Positions 26,381 to 35,655 are shown, counted from the first letter of the stretch. The stretch is DNA of 64,000 bases from Sphingobacterium sp. UBA4616 (GCA_002386525.1 DGIS01000020.1:84513-148512), one strand, 5' to 3'. Notes: generated by a model not told the origin, from the letters alone. Translations and numbers: made by a program.

Positions 26381-27878
26381 GATTAGTGGGAGTTGATTTG
26401 TTATTGATATAAATACTGCCGATGATAAAACATACAATTGCGATAATAATCGGATACCATAGTCCCGCAAGATAAAATTGTGGTGTCTGCGCTACTTCGG
26501 CATTGGTAGTTAGGTAGGTGGATACGGCGGGCAGGAGTCCACCGAATATTCCGTTTCCAACATGGTAAGGCAAGGACATGGACGTGTAGCGGATTTTTAC
26601 CGGGAACAGTTCGACGAGAAAGGCAGCAATGGGACCATATACCATGGTAATATAAATCACCTGGATAAAGATAAGGAGAATGAGGCATATATAGTTCCAG
26701 TTGGCAATATGAACAGTTGTTGTGACTGTTTGCTGTCCTTTTAGTTTGCCCGATTGGTGTATTGTTTTAGCACGAGTGATTTCGGTTCCGTCGTCATATT
26801 GCGTTTTGACAACTGATTTTATTTCTGTTTTTTCTGTAACCGTCGGACTTTCGACTGTTTCATTCAGTTTGACTTTGTGCTCTGCATTGGAAAGTTGGTA
26901 CATCGATTCATAAATTGGGCGATAGGTCAACACAGCGAGTAACATACCGCCGAGCATAATCCACTTTCTTCCAATTTTGTCACTGAGCCATCCAAACACG
27001 ACAAAAAATGGTGTCCCTAAAAGTAGGGCTATCCCAAGAATGGTATCTGCCTGATCCGATTGGAGGTGCATCACTGTTTTCATGAAACTCATGGAATAGA
27101 ACTGTCCGGTGTACCAAACAACACCTTGTCCCATGGCGGCACCAAATAGTGCGAGCAGCACAAATTTGAGGTTGTATCGGTTGCCGAAACTTTCTTTTAA
27201 TGGATTTGTACTTGTTTTACCTTCTGCTTTAGCTTTGCTAAACTCGGGTGACTCCTTCATTTTTTTACGAATAAGGTAGGAGACATACACCATAACTAAA
27301 GAGAGTAAGAAAGGAACCCGCCATCCCCAGATGTCAAATTGTGATTCGGTGAGCAAGCTTTTGGTCAGTAGGATGACGACTAGTGATATAAAGAGGCCAA
27401 ATGTCGCTGTTGTCTGTATCCAGGAGGTCCAGTATCCTCGCTGCCCAATAGGCGCATGCTCGGCCACGTAGGTTGCTGCGCCGCCATATTCTCCACCGAG
27501 GGCAAGACCTTGTAACAGGCGAAGGATCAAAACGAGCAGGGGAGCCCAAAATCCGATGCTTTCGTAGCTTGGAATGCAGCCTATGAGAAATGTTGCTCCG
27601 CCCATAAGCATTAAGGTAACCATAAAGGTATATTTTCGACCGATGATATCACCTAGTCTGCCAAAAAATAGTGCACCAAATGGGCGAACGACAAATCCAG
27701 CCGCAAATGTGGCTAATGTGGAAAGGAAAGCAGCTGTTGGATTTTCTGCGGGGAAGAATTTGGTGGAAATTACGATCGATAGGCTCCCAAAGATAAAAAA
27801 GTCATACCATTCGATGAGGGTTCCCATAGAGGATGCTCCGATGACTTTCCAGATACTTTTTGTGTTGTTTTCGTTCAT
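26373..27878 (-). CDS. MFS transporter, metabolite:proton symporter type
   Basis: Twelve-helix major facilitator of 501 residues of the MHS family (ProP/KgtP-like). Family motifs are GTLIEWYDFFIFG near the start, RPFGALFFGRLGDIIGRK (loop 2-3) and GLALGGEYGGAATYVAEHAP. Substrates of this family are proline, betaine or organic acids; the substrate here cannot be told. Unusually, about 60 hydrophilic residues (about 332-395, Thr/Lys/Glu-rich) are inserted between two helices of the C-terminal half. It is co-transcribed with the small membrane protein downstream. Confidence 0.87.
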   Translation of the reverse strand: MNENNTKSIWKVIGASSMGTLIEWYDFFIFGSLSIVISTKFFPAENPTAAFLSTLATFAAGFVVRPFGALFFGRLGDIIGRKYTFMVTLMLMGGATFLIGCIPSYESIGFWAPLLVLILRLLQGLALGGEYGGAATYVAEHAPIGQRGYWTSWIQTTATFGLFISLVVILLTKSLLTESQFDIWGWRVPFLLSLVMVYVSYLIRKKMKESPEFSKAKAEGKTSTNPLKESFGNRYNLKFVLLALFGAAMGQGVVWYTGQFYSMSFMKTVMHLQSDQADTILGIALLLGTPFFVVFGWLSDKIGRKWIMLGGMLLAVLTYRPIYESMYQLSNAEHKVKLNETVESPTVTEKTEIKSVVKTQYDDGTEITRAKTIHQSGKLKGQQTVTTTVHIANWNYICLILLIFIQVIYITMVYGPIAAFLVELFPVKIRYTSMSLPYHVGNGIFGGLLPAVSTYLTTNAEVAQTPQFYLAGLWYPIIIAIVCFIIGSIYINNKSTPTNHE

Positions 27879-27990
27879 TAATTGTTTGTTTTGTTGGTTT
27901 AGTTTATAATATTGAAAGTAACATGTCCTGCTTTTTACTTCACATGTGCGTTGAATTGCAACGGTCTTTGGCTTTTTGGAGGAAAGTGTA

Positions 27991-29109
27991 TCAATTTTTT
28001 TTAGCTCCTACCATTCCAACCGTTTTATACCTTTTGCCAGGCAGGGCGTGAATGAATGATTGCATTTCGAGTTCCAGTAGGATTAATGCCAATTTGCTTT
28101 GCGGCCATTTTGTGAGTTCAATCAAGTGATCTAATTCGAGTTGTCCCTTTTGTTGAATGAGTGTAAAGAGGAGTTGCTGATCTTTTGTCAGTGTTAATGG
28201 GAGGCTAAGCTGTGGGGCAGCAGTTTTTTTTGTGATTTCCCAATTCATCAGGTATTCAAGATCCTGAAGTCCTCGAATCATATGCGCGCGGTTGGTTTTG
28301 ATGAGGTAGTTGGTACCTTCAGCGCTTTTTTCATAAATGGAACCTGGGAAAGCACATACATCTCGGTTGTAGCTGTTGGCCAGTTCTGCGGTGATCAAAG
28401 CACCGCCTTTAATGGCTGCCTCCACGACAATGGTGACATCGGCGATTCCTGCTATAATTCGATTGCGCATAGGGAAGTTACCGCGTTCGGGTAAGGTATT
28501 GGATGTAAATTCTGTCAGTAAGCCGCCATGGTCTAACATTTTTGCAGCAAGCTCGCGATGGGATGCTGGATAAATTCGATCGAGACCATGTCCTAATACG
28601 GCAATGGTAGGTAGATGGTTTTTTAATGCATTGCGATGTGCCAATGCATCTATACCATAGGCGAGACCGCTAACGATCAAGGTGTCTTTGGATCCATTCA
28701 TGGCGTCCAGCAGATCTTCGCATATTTTCTGGCCATAGTGGGTTGCATGTCTAGTACCAACAATACTAATGATCTTCGAACTGTTTAGCGGCTGGTTCCC
28801 CTTATAGTAGACAACAAGCGGAGCATCTTCACATTGGCGAAGCCTGTCTGGATAATTTTCGTCTTCCAACCATAAGGCTTGTATCTGGTGTTTTTCGATA
28901 AAAGCGAGTTCTTTTTCGCAGGCGGGCATATAACTTTTGTTGTAAATTGCTTCAGCGATTGACTCCCGTATACCGAGAAGCTGCATCAATTCTCGTTTTG
29001 AATAGGTGAACACATCTGCTAGGCTATGACCTTGGTCAATGATATTGCGTGCCGTTCTAGGGCCAATGCCCTTGATTTGCGTCAAAGCTATGGGGTAAAT
29101 TAGTTTCAT
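27991..29109 (-). CDS. dprA: DNA processing protein DprA (Smf)
   Basis: Single-stranded DNA binding protein that loads RecA on incoming DNA during natural transformation, 372 residues. It has an N-terminal helix-hairpin-helix region (IKGIGPRTARNIIDQG), the Rossmann-like DprA core with SIVGTRHATHYG (near residue 115), SGLAYGIDALAHR and FPMRNRIIAGIADVTIVVEA, and a C-terminal winged helix (about 300-365). Length and order are typical. Upstream TATCTTTA on the minus strand may be its -7 box. Confidence 0.93.
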   Translation of the reverse strand: MKLIYPIALTQIKGIGPRTARNIIDQGHSLADVFTYSKRELMQLLGIRESIAEAIYNKSYMPACEKELAFIEKHQIQALWLEDENYPDRLRQCEDAPLVVYYKGNQPLNSSKIISIVGTRHATHYGQKICEDLLDAMNGSKDTLIVSGLAYGIDALAHRNALKNHLPTIAVLGHGLDRIYPASHRELAAKMLDHGGLLTEFTSNTLPERGNFPMRNRIIAGIADVTIVVEAAIKGGALITAELANSYNRDVCAFPGSIYEKSAEGTNYLIKTNRAHMIRGLQDLEYLMNWEITKKTAAPQLSLPLTLTKDQQLLFTLIQQKGQLELDHLIELTKWPQSKLALILLELEMQSFIHALPGKRYKTVGMVGAKKN

Positions 29110-29285
29110 AATTGGGTTTGTTTAAAGATAAGAAAAATATAAGTAGCTGCTGTACTTTTTGTTAGAATTGCTTGGAGCTACTGTATTTTTTGTTCCAATT
29201 AAGCAATATCGATAAGAGACGTAGGGGCGAGGTATAATATGATATGAAATATCGGTCTATTTTGGAAAGAAAGAAGAGGAATTGG

Positions 29286-29293
29286 TAACTTTG
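29286..29293 (+). promoter_or_regulatory. -7 box upstream of the 77-residue orphan
   Basis: TAACTTTG, a perfect TAnnTTTG box, 22 bases before ATG 29316. Confidence 0.4.
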
Positions 29294-29315
29294 TTCGACT
29301 AATGATATTTTAACG

Positions 29316-29549
29316 ATGGAAATGAAAGAACCTTTTGATATTGAATTGGGAGATATAGTTTATTCTGTCTTCCCTGAGGAGGAGGATACCTATGTTATTT
29401 TTAAAGATGGCGCTGAATACGTCAAGATTATTAAAGATAATGATACAAACTGGTTAAAATTGAATCCGGAGACAGAACTACCTATGTTCGGGATGGATGA
29501 GGAAATCAATCTCATTGGCCTAGAAATCAAAAAAGAGTTAGGACATTAA
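29316..29549 (+). CDS. Small acidic orphan protein
   Basis: Protein of 77 residues, strongly acidic, with no signal peptide or membrane helix. The alternating pattern (DIELGDIVYSVFPEE, YVIFKDGAEYVKIIKD) suggests a small beta-rich fold. I do not recognise the family. A promoter box lies 22 bases upstream. It is followed by an 87-base spacer with two AT-rich inverted repeats and then another orphan on the same strand. Confidence 0.6.
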   Translation: MEMKEPFDIELGDIVYSVFPEEEDTYVIFKDGAEYVKIIKDNDTNWLKLNPETELPMFGMDEEINLIGLEIKKELGH

Positions 29550-29604
29550 CTTTTTTAGTTAAAGATAGTTAAAAGGCGGTTAAAGATTTTTTAACCTTAT
29601 TTTT

Positions 29605-29630
29605 AATTGATTATTTTTAGTTAATCAATT
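29605..29630 (+). repeat. AT-rich inverted repeat in the spacer between two orphans
   Basis: AATTGATTA and its complement TAATCAATT are separated by eight bases (TTTTTAGT) and end six bases before ATG 29637. A shorter repeat (GGTTAAA...TTTAACC, about 29578-29596) lies just upstream and is followed by a T-rich stretch. The first could be a terminator for the 77-residue gene; the second could be an operator. Neither is certain. Confidence 0.35.
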
Positions 29631-29636
29631 GTAAAT

Positions 29637-30200
29637 ATGGTACGGATCGCATTGCTATCTTTATTGTTTTTTTGTGTCTATTTTTCATTTTATCGCGAGA
29701 GGCTTTTTGCCTATCCGATGGTTTCTTATGATCAGGATACTATTGAGAAAAGAGGAAGTAAACGAGATACACTTCGATTGGATACTGTTTTGATCAAAAG
29801 TAAATCTGCTGGGGATAAATCCATCTTTTTTTGGGGCGATACGAAAAACATGGTTACACTTCCCCATCAAGGTGGGATTGCTGTCAATCTAAACAAGCTT
29901 TACAATAAATTTAGCCGGAAGGGACGAAATTCAAGGAAGCTCCAGCGTCAGTTTGAAAAGGAATACCATCAGGATCTGATCCGGGAAGAATGGTATCCGC
30001 TGACGCAGGAGTATAGTAAGTTGTCGGGAGATTCGTTGCGCAAATTTAGGATATACTATGAGCCCTCCTTAAAATGGCTTCGAGATAATGATCGTTATGA
30101 GAAGATCGCTTATATCCATCGGTGTTTAACGAACTACCTCGATTCTGTAGACATTATCCATAGGCGGCTACAGTTTCCAATGGGTAATGCCAAGCTTTAA
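29637..30200 (+). CDS. Secreted or membrane-anchored orphan protein
   Basis: Protein of 187 residues that I do not recognise. It begins with a signal-anchor helix (ALLSLLFFCVYFSFY). The rest is highly basic, with a GGIAVNLNKLYNKFSRKG region near residue 78, a KLQRQFEKEYHQDLI helix and conserved-looking WYPLTQEYSKLSGDSL. No cysteine motif or catalytic signature is visible. It ends exactly where the convergent rsmG gene ends, with no base between the two stops. Confidence 0.6.
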   Translation: MVRIALLSLLFFCVYFSFYRERLFAYPMVSYDQDTIEKRGSKRDTLRLDTVLIKSKSAGDKSIFFWGDTKNMVTLPHQGGIAVNLNKLYNKFSRKGRNSRKLQRQFEKEYHQDLIREEWYPLTQEYSKLSGDSLRKFRIYYEPSLKWLRDNDRYEKIAYIHRCLTNYLDSVDIIHRRLQFPMGNAKL

Positions 30201-30836
30201 CTACATCGGTACATATACCAGATATTTTGTGTCGAAGAAGTCTTCTTTAAAGTAATCTGATAGTGGATGTAATTCTGCTTTGAGTTTGGATTCTTTGATT
30301 TCTTCACTGAGATCGCCCCCTTTTAGATAAAGAATACCATTGGGAATTCCGTTTTTATCTTTTTTTGAAAACTTGTTTCTTATCCAAGGTGTAAATTCTG
30401 CGAGTCTTGTTACCGCTCTTGATAGCACAAAATCATATTTGTCGTCGAGTTGTTCGGCACGGATGTGGTCTGCTTCGACATTGTTAAGCCCTAATCCGGA
30501 GGCAACTTCACGTACGACTTTTATTTTTTTTCCAATCGAGTCGACTAAGTGGAATTTGACTTCAGGAAACATAATGGCCATTGGAATGCCCGGAAAGCCT
30601 CCTCCGGTCCCGACGTCCAAAATTTGAGTTCCAGGTGTAAACTCTTGGACAAATTTGGCGATACCTAACGAGTGTAATACATGATGCAGGTAGAGGCTAT
30701 CAATATCTTTACGTGAAATGACATTGATTTGGCTATTCCAAAACGTATATAGATCGGCTAGTTTTGCAAACTGCTCTTTTTGACTATCGGTCAGTTTTGG
30801 AAAATAATTATAGATGATATCGACTGTTGGATTCAA
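30201..30836 (-). CDS. rsmG: 16S rRNA guanine-527 N7-methyltransferase
   Basis: SAM-dependent methyltransferase (GidB) of 211 residues acting on G527 of 16S rRNA. The family start NYFPKLTDSQKEQF, the WNSQINVISRKD segment and motif I ILDVGTGGGFPGIPMAI (near residue 70) are clear, with VLSRAVTRL downstream. The start codon is TTG (minus strand at 30836): no ATG or GTG lies upstream in frame before a non-family extension. No Shine-Dalgarno sequence is seen. The gene abuts the preceding convergent orphan. Confidence 0.93.
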   Translation of the reverse strand: MNPTVDIIYNYFPKLTDSQKEQFAKLADLYTFWNSQINVISRKDIDSLYLHHVLHSLGIAKFVQEFTPGTQILDVGTGGGFPGIPMAIMFPEVKFHLVDSIGKKIKVVREVASGLGLNNVEADHIRAEQLDDKYDFVLSRAVTRLAEFTPWIRNKFSKKDKNGIPNGILYLKGGDLSEEIKESKLKAELHPLSDYFKEDFFDTKYLVYVPM

Positions 30837-30858
30837 AGTGTGATATTTTAAATGTGAA

Positions 30859-32001
30859 CTATTTCCAGCTTATTTTTTTCTTTTTTCGGCTGAACATACC
30901 ATTGATGCAAATATAGAAATAGTAGATGAAGTCTACCAAAGGCAACCACCAAATCAGTTCCTTTACAGCTAGTTTTTTATAGATGTTGTTAAATATTATC
31001 CATTGTGCAATAAGCCGAAGGAGGTAGGCACTCAAAGGCACATACCAGTACATTGGGAAAGCAACTGTGGTCGCAATGATCGTTATGTAAAAAAGGAATG
31101 CGGATACCAGCTGGGTACCCAGCATGCGTTGATGACGTTTTTTATAAATAGTAGATGCACCTGAATGCCTTGCTTTTTGTTTGTAGTAGCTTTTCCAAGT
31201 CGTTTTGGGTTCCGAATAGACAATGGATTCTGACGACAGTACGATGTTGACATTGATCGGATTTGCATTTTGGTTGACAAAGAGATCATCATCGCCAGAT
31301 TTAATATGCATGTGGGCCGCAAACCCTTTGTTTAGAAAGAAGAGATCTTTCTTGTAGGCCATATTCCGACCGACCCCCATATAAGCATCCCCCTTCAGGG
31401 CATAGGAGAAATAACTCATGGCCGTATGACTGGTTTCAAATCGAATCAATAGATTTAATAAGCTTTTTTTCTTAAAATACGGGGAATAGCCGAGCACAAT
31501 TTCTGTTTCAGGTCTGAAAGCGGCTGCGACTTCTTTAAGCCACTGATTGGATTGTGGTGCACAGTCGGCATCAGTAAACACCAGTGTCTGGTGTTTTGAA
31601 GCCTTGATACCCATACTTACGGCGAACTTTTTGCCATGTTTTAAGCGGATATGTTCTTTGATATCGACAATTTTTAAATGCGGATATTTTGCTTCGAATT
31701 CATGTAATATCCAAGGCGTATTGTCTGTCGAAAAATCATTGACAACGATTACTTCAAAATTAGGATAGTCTTGATGCATTATGTCCGGGAGGAATTGGGC
31801 GATATTATCCTGTTCATTGTGTGCACAAATAATTACGGATAACGGCGGGAATTCCGTTCCTTCTTGTACTGGGGGAATTTGATAACGGCTCAATTTACTA
31901 TATACAAATAAGATGTAGTATAATTGTATACATAGAAAAAGGCCCAATACTCCGAAAGCAATATAGGGGAGATTGGCCAAAAATACGTGAAGGTCAAGCA
32001 T
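30859..32001 (-). CDS. Membrane-anchored family 2 glycosyltransferase
   Basis: Processive-type glycosyltransferase of 380 residues. One N-terminal membrane helix (about 12-33) precedes the GT-A domain with SVIICAHNEQDNIAQFLP, VNDFSTDNT and the DxD-like FTDADCAP; a QKARHSG (Q/RxxRW-like) region lies near residue 272, and three helices end the protein. The donor and acceptor are unknown; similar Bacteroidota proteins act in cell-envelope polysaccharide or glycolipid synthesis. A perfect -7 box ends six bases before the ATG. rsmG follows 22 bases downstream. Confidence 0.85.
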   Translation of the reverse strand: MLDLHVFLANLPYIAFGVLGLFLCIQLYYILFVYSKLSRYQIPPVQEGTEFPPLSVIICAHNEQDNIAQFLPDIMHQDYPNFEVIVVNDFSTDNTPWILHEFEAKYPHLKIVDIKEHIRLKHGKKFAVSMGIKASKHQTLVFTDADCAPQSNQWLKEVAAAFRPETEIVLGYSPYFKKKSLLNLLIRFETSHTAMSYFSYALKGDAYMGVGRNMAYKKDLFFLNKGFAAHMHIKSGDDDLFVNQNANPINVNIVLSSESIVYSEPKTTWKSYYKQKARHSGASTIYKKRHQRMLGTQLVSAFLFYITIIATTVAFPMYWYVPLSAYLLRLIAQWIIFNNIYKKLAVKELIWWLPLVDFIYYFYICINGMFSRKKKKISWK

Positions 32002-32007
32002 AGCTCA

Positions 32008-32015
32008 CAAAGATA
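32008..32015 (-). promoter_or_regulatory. -7 box of the glycosyltransferase promoter, very short leader
   Basis: Minus strand reads TATCTTTG, a perfect TAnnTTTG box, six bases before the ATG of the glycosyltransferase, so the transcript should have almost no leader. Confidence 0.55.
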
Positions 32016-32093
32016 AGTGCTTTCCACAACTTTTTTACAGCTGAAAAATGATAATTTATTTTTGAAACATCCTGTTTGCAAATCTTTTTATAG

Positions 32094-32101
32094 TATTTTT
32101 G
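32094..32101 (+). promoter_or_regulatory. -7 box upstream of tgt
   Basis: TATTTTTG, a perfect TAnnTTTG box. It would give a leader of about 170 bases before tgt. I looked for a preQ1 riboswitch in this leader and did not find one. Confidence 0.35.
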
Positions 32102-32277
32102 CAACATATTCTAGGGATGAATCCTAATTTAGGTGGGTATTAGGTAGGTTATCGTAGTTTTTTAAGCTATAAATAATTGATAATGAGCTTGTAGTTAGTT
32201 GTAGGCAAATACTTATGGCGCCATCTTTCTGGCAAATCATCCTTTAAAATAGAAATAGTCTCAGAGGAAAAATATTA

Positions 32278-33408
32278 ATGAAATTTACGCTACAAGCACA
32301 AGATAAGCTGTCTAAAGCACGTGCAGGTGTTGTCGAAACTGCACACGGTCCCATTCAAACACCTATTTTTATGCCTGTTGGTACGGCAGGTACAGTGAAA
32401 GCAATTCATCAACATGAATTGAAGAATGATATTGAAGCGCAGATTATTTTGGGTAATACCTATCATTTGTATTTACGACCAGGATTGAATGTATTGAATA
32501 AAGCGGGAGGATTGCACAAGTTTAACGGTTGGGATGGTCCTATTTTGACCGATTCGGGTGGTTATCAGGTGTATTCATTGACTGAAGTACGTAAGATTAA
32601 AGAAGAGGGGGTTACCTTTCGCTCTCATATTGATGGATCAAAGCATCTATTTACACCAGAAAATGTAATGGATACGCAACGTATTATCGGTGCCGATATC
32701 ATTATGGCATTTGATGAGTGTACACCGTATCCATGTGATTATAATTATGCACGTCGTTCTTTGGATATGACGCATCGCTGGCTGAAACGTTGTGTGGATC
32801 GTTTTGATAGTACGGATCCGCTTTATGGCTATGATCAAACTTTATTTCCAATTGTTCAAGGTTCTGTTTATAAAGATTTAAGAATAAAATCTGCGGAGAC
32901 TATTGCCTCATTTAATCGTGATGGGAATGCGATTGGCGGATTGTCGGTAGGGGAGCCTGCGGAAGAAATGTACGCGATGACCGAGGTTGTCTGCGATATC
33001 TTGCCGCATGACAAGCCACGTTATCTTATGGGGGTGGGTACACCGGTGAATATTCTTGAAAACATTGCGTTAGGGGTGGATATGTTCGATTGTGTCATGC
33101 CAACCCGCAATGCCAGAAATGGTATGCTGTTCACACAAAATGGGATTATCAATATCAAAAATGAAAAGTGGAAAGATGATTTTTCGCCAATAGAAGTGGA
33201 AAGCGATTTGCATGCAGATCAATTTTATTCAAAAGCTTATCTTCGACATTTGATTAAATCGCAAGAAATTCTTGGAGCACAAATTGCTTCTTTACATAAT
33301 TTACATTTTTACCTTTGGTTGGTTAATCAGGCTAGGGAGCGAATCATTGATGGGACTTTCTACGATTGGAAAAGCAAAATGGTGAAAATATTGGATCAAC
33401 GTTTATAA
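32278..33408 (+). CDS. tgt: tRNA-guanine transglycosylase
   Basis: Exchanges guanine 34 of tRNA for preQ1 in queuosine synthesis; 376 residues. The active site is present: TDSGGYQVYSL near residue 88, the DIIMAFDECTPYP segment near 140, QGSVYKDLR, GGLSVGEP, and the RNA-binding FDCVMPTRNARNG. The zinc site is altered: where E. coli Tgt has CxCxxC this protein has ESDLHADQF (about 306-314), with no cysteine, although the later histidine (SLHNLHFY) is kept. Length is normal. The lptF/G-type gene follows after 19 bases in the same operon. Confidence 0.93.
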   Translation: MKFTLQAQDKLSKARAGVVETAHGPIQTPIFMPVGTAGTVKAIHQHELKNDIEAQIILGNTYHLYLRPGLNVLNKAGGLHKFNGWDGPILTDSGGYQVYSLTEVRKIKEEGVTFRSHIDGSKHLFTPENVMDTQRIIGADIIMAFDECTPYPCDYNYARRSLDMTHRWLKRCVDRFDSTDPLYGYDQTLFPIVQGSVYKDLRIKSAETIASFNRDGNAIGGLSVGEPAEEMYAMTEVVCDILPHDKPRYLMGVGTPVNILENIALGVDMFDCVMPTRNARNGMLFTQNGIINIKNEKWKDDFSPIEVESDLHADQFYSKAYLRHLIKSQEILGAQIASLHNLHFYLWLVNQARERIIDGTFYDWKSKMVKILDQRL

Positions 33409-33427
33409 GACTAACTCGTTCAAGGAA

Positions 33428-34507
33428 ATGCTGTCGTTAATCGATCGTTACATTATTAAAAAGTATCTATCTACTTTTTTATTCACCATGGCCATATTTA
33501 CTGTTGTCATGGTGGTTTTCGACGTGTCCGAACGATTGGATGATTTTTTAAAGTATCATGCTCCTCTAGATAAGATTATTTTTGAGTACTATGCTGGGTT
33601 CATTCCTTTTTATCTGAACTTTCTTTGTCCACTGATCAATTTTATTGCGGTTATCTTCTTTACGTCAAAAATGGCGGATCAAACTGAAATTGTACCGATT
33701 CTAAGTGCTGGGTATAGTTTTAATCGGCTTCTTCGTCCTTATATGATTGCAGCTACTTTGATTTTTGCCGTTTCGCTGGTATTCAATATTTTTATTATTC
33801 CGAATACCAATAAGATGAAGGTTGATTTTGAAAACATCTATGTTAAGCCACCTAAGGATAATTCAAGGGTTTCTACCCATATGCAATTGGACAAAGACAG
33901 CTATGTGTATATAGACAATTTTGATAATACGACCAAAACAGGTTACGGATTTGTTCTTGAAATTTTTAAGGGGGATACGCTTAAAGAAAAAATGATGGCT
34001 GACCGTATTACTTGGGACTCAGTGGCCACGAAGTGGAAGATTGAAGGGTATACCAATCGTATTATCAATGGATTGCATGAACGCATGGAAAAAGGTACTG
34101 TTAAAGACACTACCTTAGATATGAAACCTTCGGATTTTGAGGTGCGTGATAATATGTTTACTGCAATGGATACACACGAATTAAATATTCGTATCCGTAA
34201 AGAGGAGATCCGTGGTACCGGCGTCATGAACGATTTATTGCTTGAGAAATACAAGCGTTATGTGTATCCATTTTCAGCTTTTGTACTGACCTTGATGGGT
34301 GTGGCACTGTCCTCCAAGAAAGTGCGTGGGGGGATAGGATTGAGTCTGGGTATCGGTATCGCGTTAAGTTTTACGTATATCGTCTTTATACAGTTTGCAA
34401 CTATGTTTTCTTTGAAAGGGGGACTACCACCGTTGATAGCCGTATTAATTCCAAATGTTACTTTCTTTTTGGTAGCAATATATCTGGCGATTAAAGCGCC
34501 AAAATAA
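33428..34507 (+). CDS. LptF/LptG-family permease (YjgP/YjgQ)
   Basis: Inner-membrane component of the lipopolysaccharide export transporter, 359 residues. Three helices near the N terminus (starting IDRYIIKKYLSTFLFTMAIF) are followed by a periplasmic beta-jellyroll-like domain (about 130-270) and three C-terminal helices (about 280-358), the family layout. Which of LptF or LptG it represents cannot be told by eye. An OstA-like gene at 49.9-52.5 kb and a LolD-like gene at 61 kb are other envelope-lipid functions in the window. Confidence 0.87.
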   Translation: MLSLIDRYIIKKYLSTFLFTMAIFTVVMVVFDVSERLDDFLKYHAPLDKIIFEYYAGFIPFYLNFLCPLINFIAVIFFTSKMADQTEIVPILSAGYSFNRLLRPYMIAATLIFAVSLVFNIFIIPNTNKMKVDFENIYVKPPKDNSRVSTHMQLDKDSYVYIDNFDNTTKTGYGFVLEIFKGDTLKEKMMADRITWDSVATKWKIEGYTNRIINGLHERMEKGTVKDTTLDMKPSDFEVRDNMFTAMDTHELNIRIRKEEIRGTGVMNDLLLEKYKRYVYPFSAFVLTLMGVALSSKKVRGGIGLSLGIGIALSFTYIVFIQFATMFSLKGGLPPLIAVLIPNVTFFLVAIYLAIKAPK

Positions 34508-34604
34508 ATTTTTGTTCAGTTTTCAATAACTTCAGTGAGCCTGCCTTATTAAGGGAAATAGTAGGTATTGCTCATCATTTCCATACACATGTATTCTAGA
34601 GAAT

Positions 34605-35516
34605 ATGACTAAAATTAAATTAAATCGGAATATTCTAATTCTGCATTTAACAATACTTATTTGGGGATTTACCGGAATTTTGGGGAGTCTGATCTCCGTA
34701 TCTGCCCTTCATTTGGTATGGTATCGCGTTGCAATAGCATCTATTGCTCTGCTGATCTATTTCTTAGTGACCAAACAATCTATATTAGTTTCGAGGAAGC
34801 AGTTTCTCCAATTTTTTATGGTAGGAGCGGTGGTGGGCCTGCATTGGGTACTATTCTTCTATTCGATCAAAGTTTCTACAGTTTCAGTGACGTTGGTAAC
34901 ACTTTCGTCGGTGACATTATTCACGGCAATATTGGAACCTATTGTGAATAAAAAGCGCATCGCGCGTTTGGACATTGTAGTGGGGCTAGTCATTATTATC
35001 GGTATTTATACGATCTTTTCTTTTGAAACGCATTATCTAGTCGGTCTGCTGGCTGGACTTGGCTGTGCTTTTTGTGCGAGTATATTTTCAATTGCCAATG
35101 CGCGGATGGTTAAGAAATCGAGCCCTACACTGATTACGTTTTATGAGATGATGGGGGCGTGCTTTTGGATAAGCATATTGATGCTGTTTACAGGAGATTT
35201 TAATGCCGGGATGCGATTGGGACAGCAAGATTTAATCTATCTTTTATTGTTAGGTGTGGTTTGTACTGCTGTGGCTTATGTAATGGGTGTTGCTGTCATG
35301 AAGGAATTATCTGCATTTACTGTTGCGCTGACGACGAATTTAGAGCCAGTTTACGGTATTCTACTTGCGATGCTGATTTTTGGGCAAAAGGAAACAATGA
35401 GTGGTGGATTTTATCTCGGCGCCTGTATTGTTTTAGGAGCGGTGTTCACTTACCCTTATGTAAAAACCAAATTGGAAAATAGACAAAAGGATTTGGTTAT
35501 CCGTAAATTGCATTAA
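34605..35516 (+). CDS. EamA-family (DMT) transporter
   Basis: Ten-helix drug/metabolite transporter of 303 residues made of two EamA repeats. Typical segments are LTILIWGFTGILGSLISV at the start, VGLHWVLFFYSIKVSTVS in the first repeat and TTNLEPVYGILLAMLIFG in the second. Substrate unknown; related proteins export amino acids or nucleotides. It starts 98 bases after the lptF/G-type gene without a clear promoter box and ends before an imperfect hairpin shared with the convergent vWA gene. Confidence 0.85.
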   Translation: MTKIKLNRNILILHLTILIWGFTGILGSLISVSALHLVWYRVAIASIALLIYFLVTKQSILVSRKQFLQFFMVGAVVGLHWVLFFYSIKVSTVSVTLVTLSSVTLFTAILEPIVNKKRIARLDIVVGLVIIIGIYTIFSFETHYLVGLLAGLGCAFCASIFSIANARMVKKSSPTLITFYEMMGACFWISILMLFTGDFNAGMRLGQQDLIYLLLLGVVCTAVAYVMGVAVMKELSAFTVALTTNLEPVYGILLAMLIFGQKETMSGGFYLGACIVLGAVFTYPYVKTKLENRQKDLVIRKLH

Positions 35517-35524
35517 TTGAATGA

Positions 35525-35553
35525 GGTGCTATCCAATCTTTTTGGACAGCACC
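35525..35553. terminator. Possible terminator between convergent genes
   Basis: A 12-bp stem with one G-T pair (GGTGCTATCCAA with TTGGACAGCACC, five-base loop) lies nine bases after the EamA gene. No U tract follows, so the function is tentative. Confidence 0.45.
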
Positions 35554-35655
35554 CGATTCATGTGACTTTAGACGTCTCCCATTACAGCATCGTTTCATAG
35601 ATTCAATTTTCAACGGATTCATTTGACTTTTTGATCACCTTTTGTCTCTGCTCAT

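Noticed and set aside
32102..32277. Possible preQ1 riboswitch in the leader of tgt
   Set aside because: The region was searched for the preQ1-I type stem-loop with its A-rich tail; no matching stem and no CCCUC-like loop partner were found, so the long leader is unexplained but not called.
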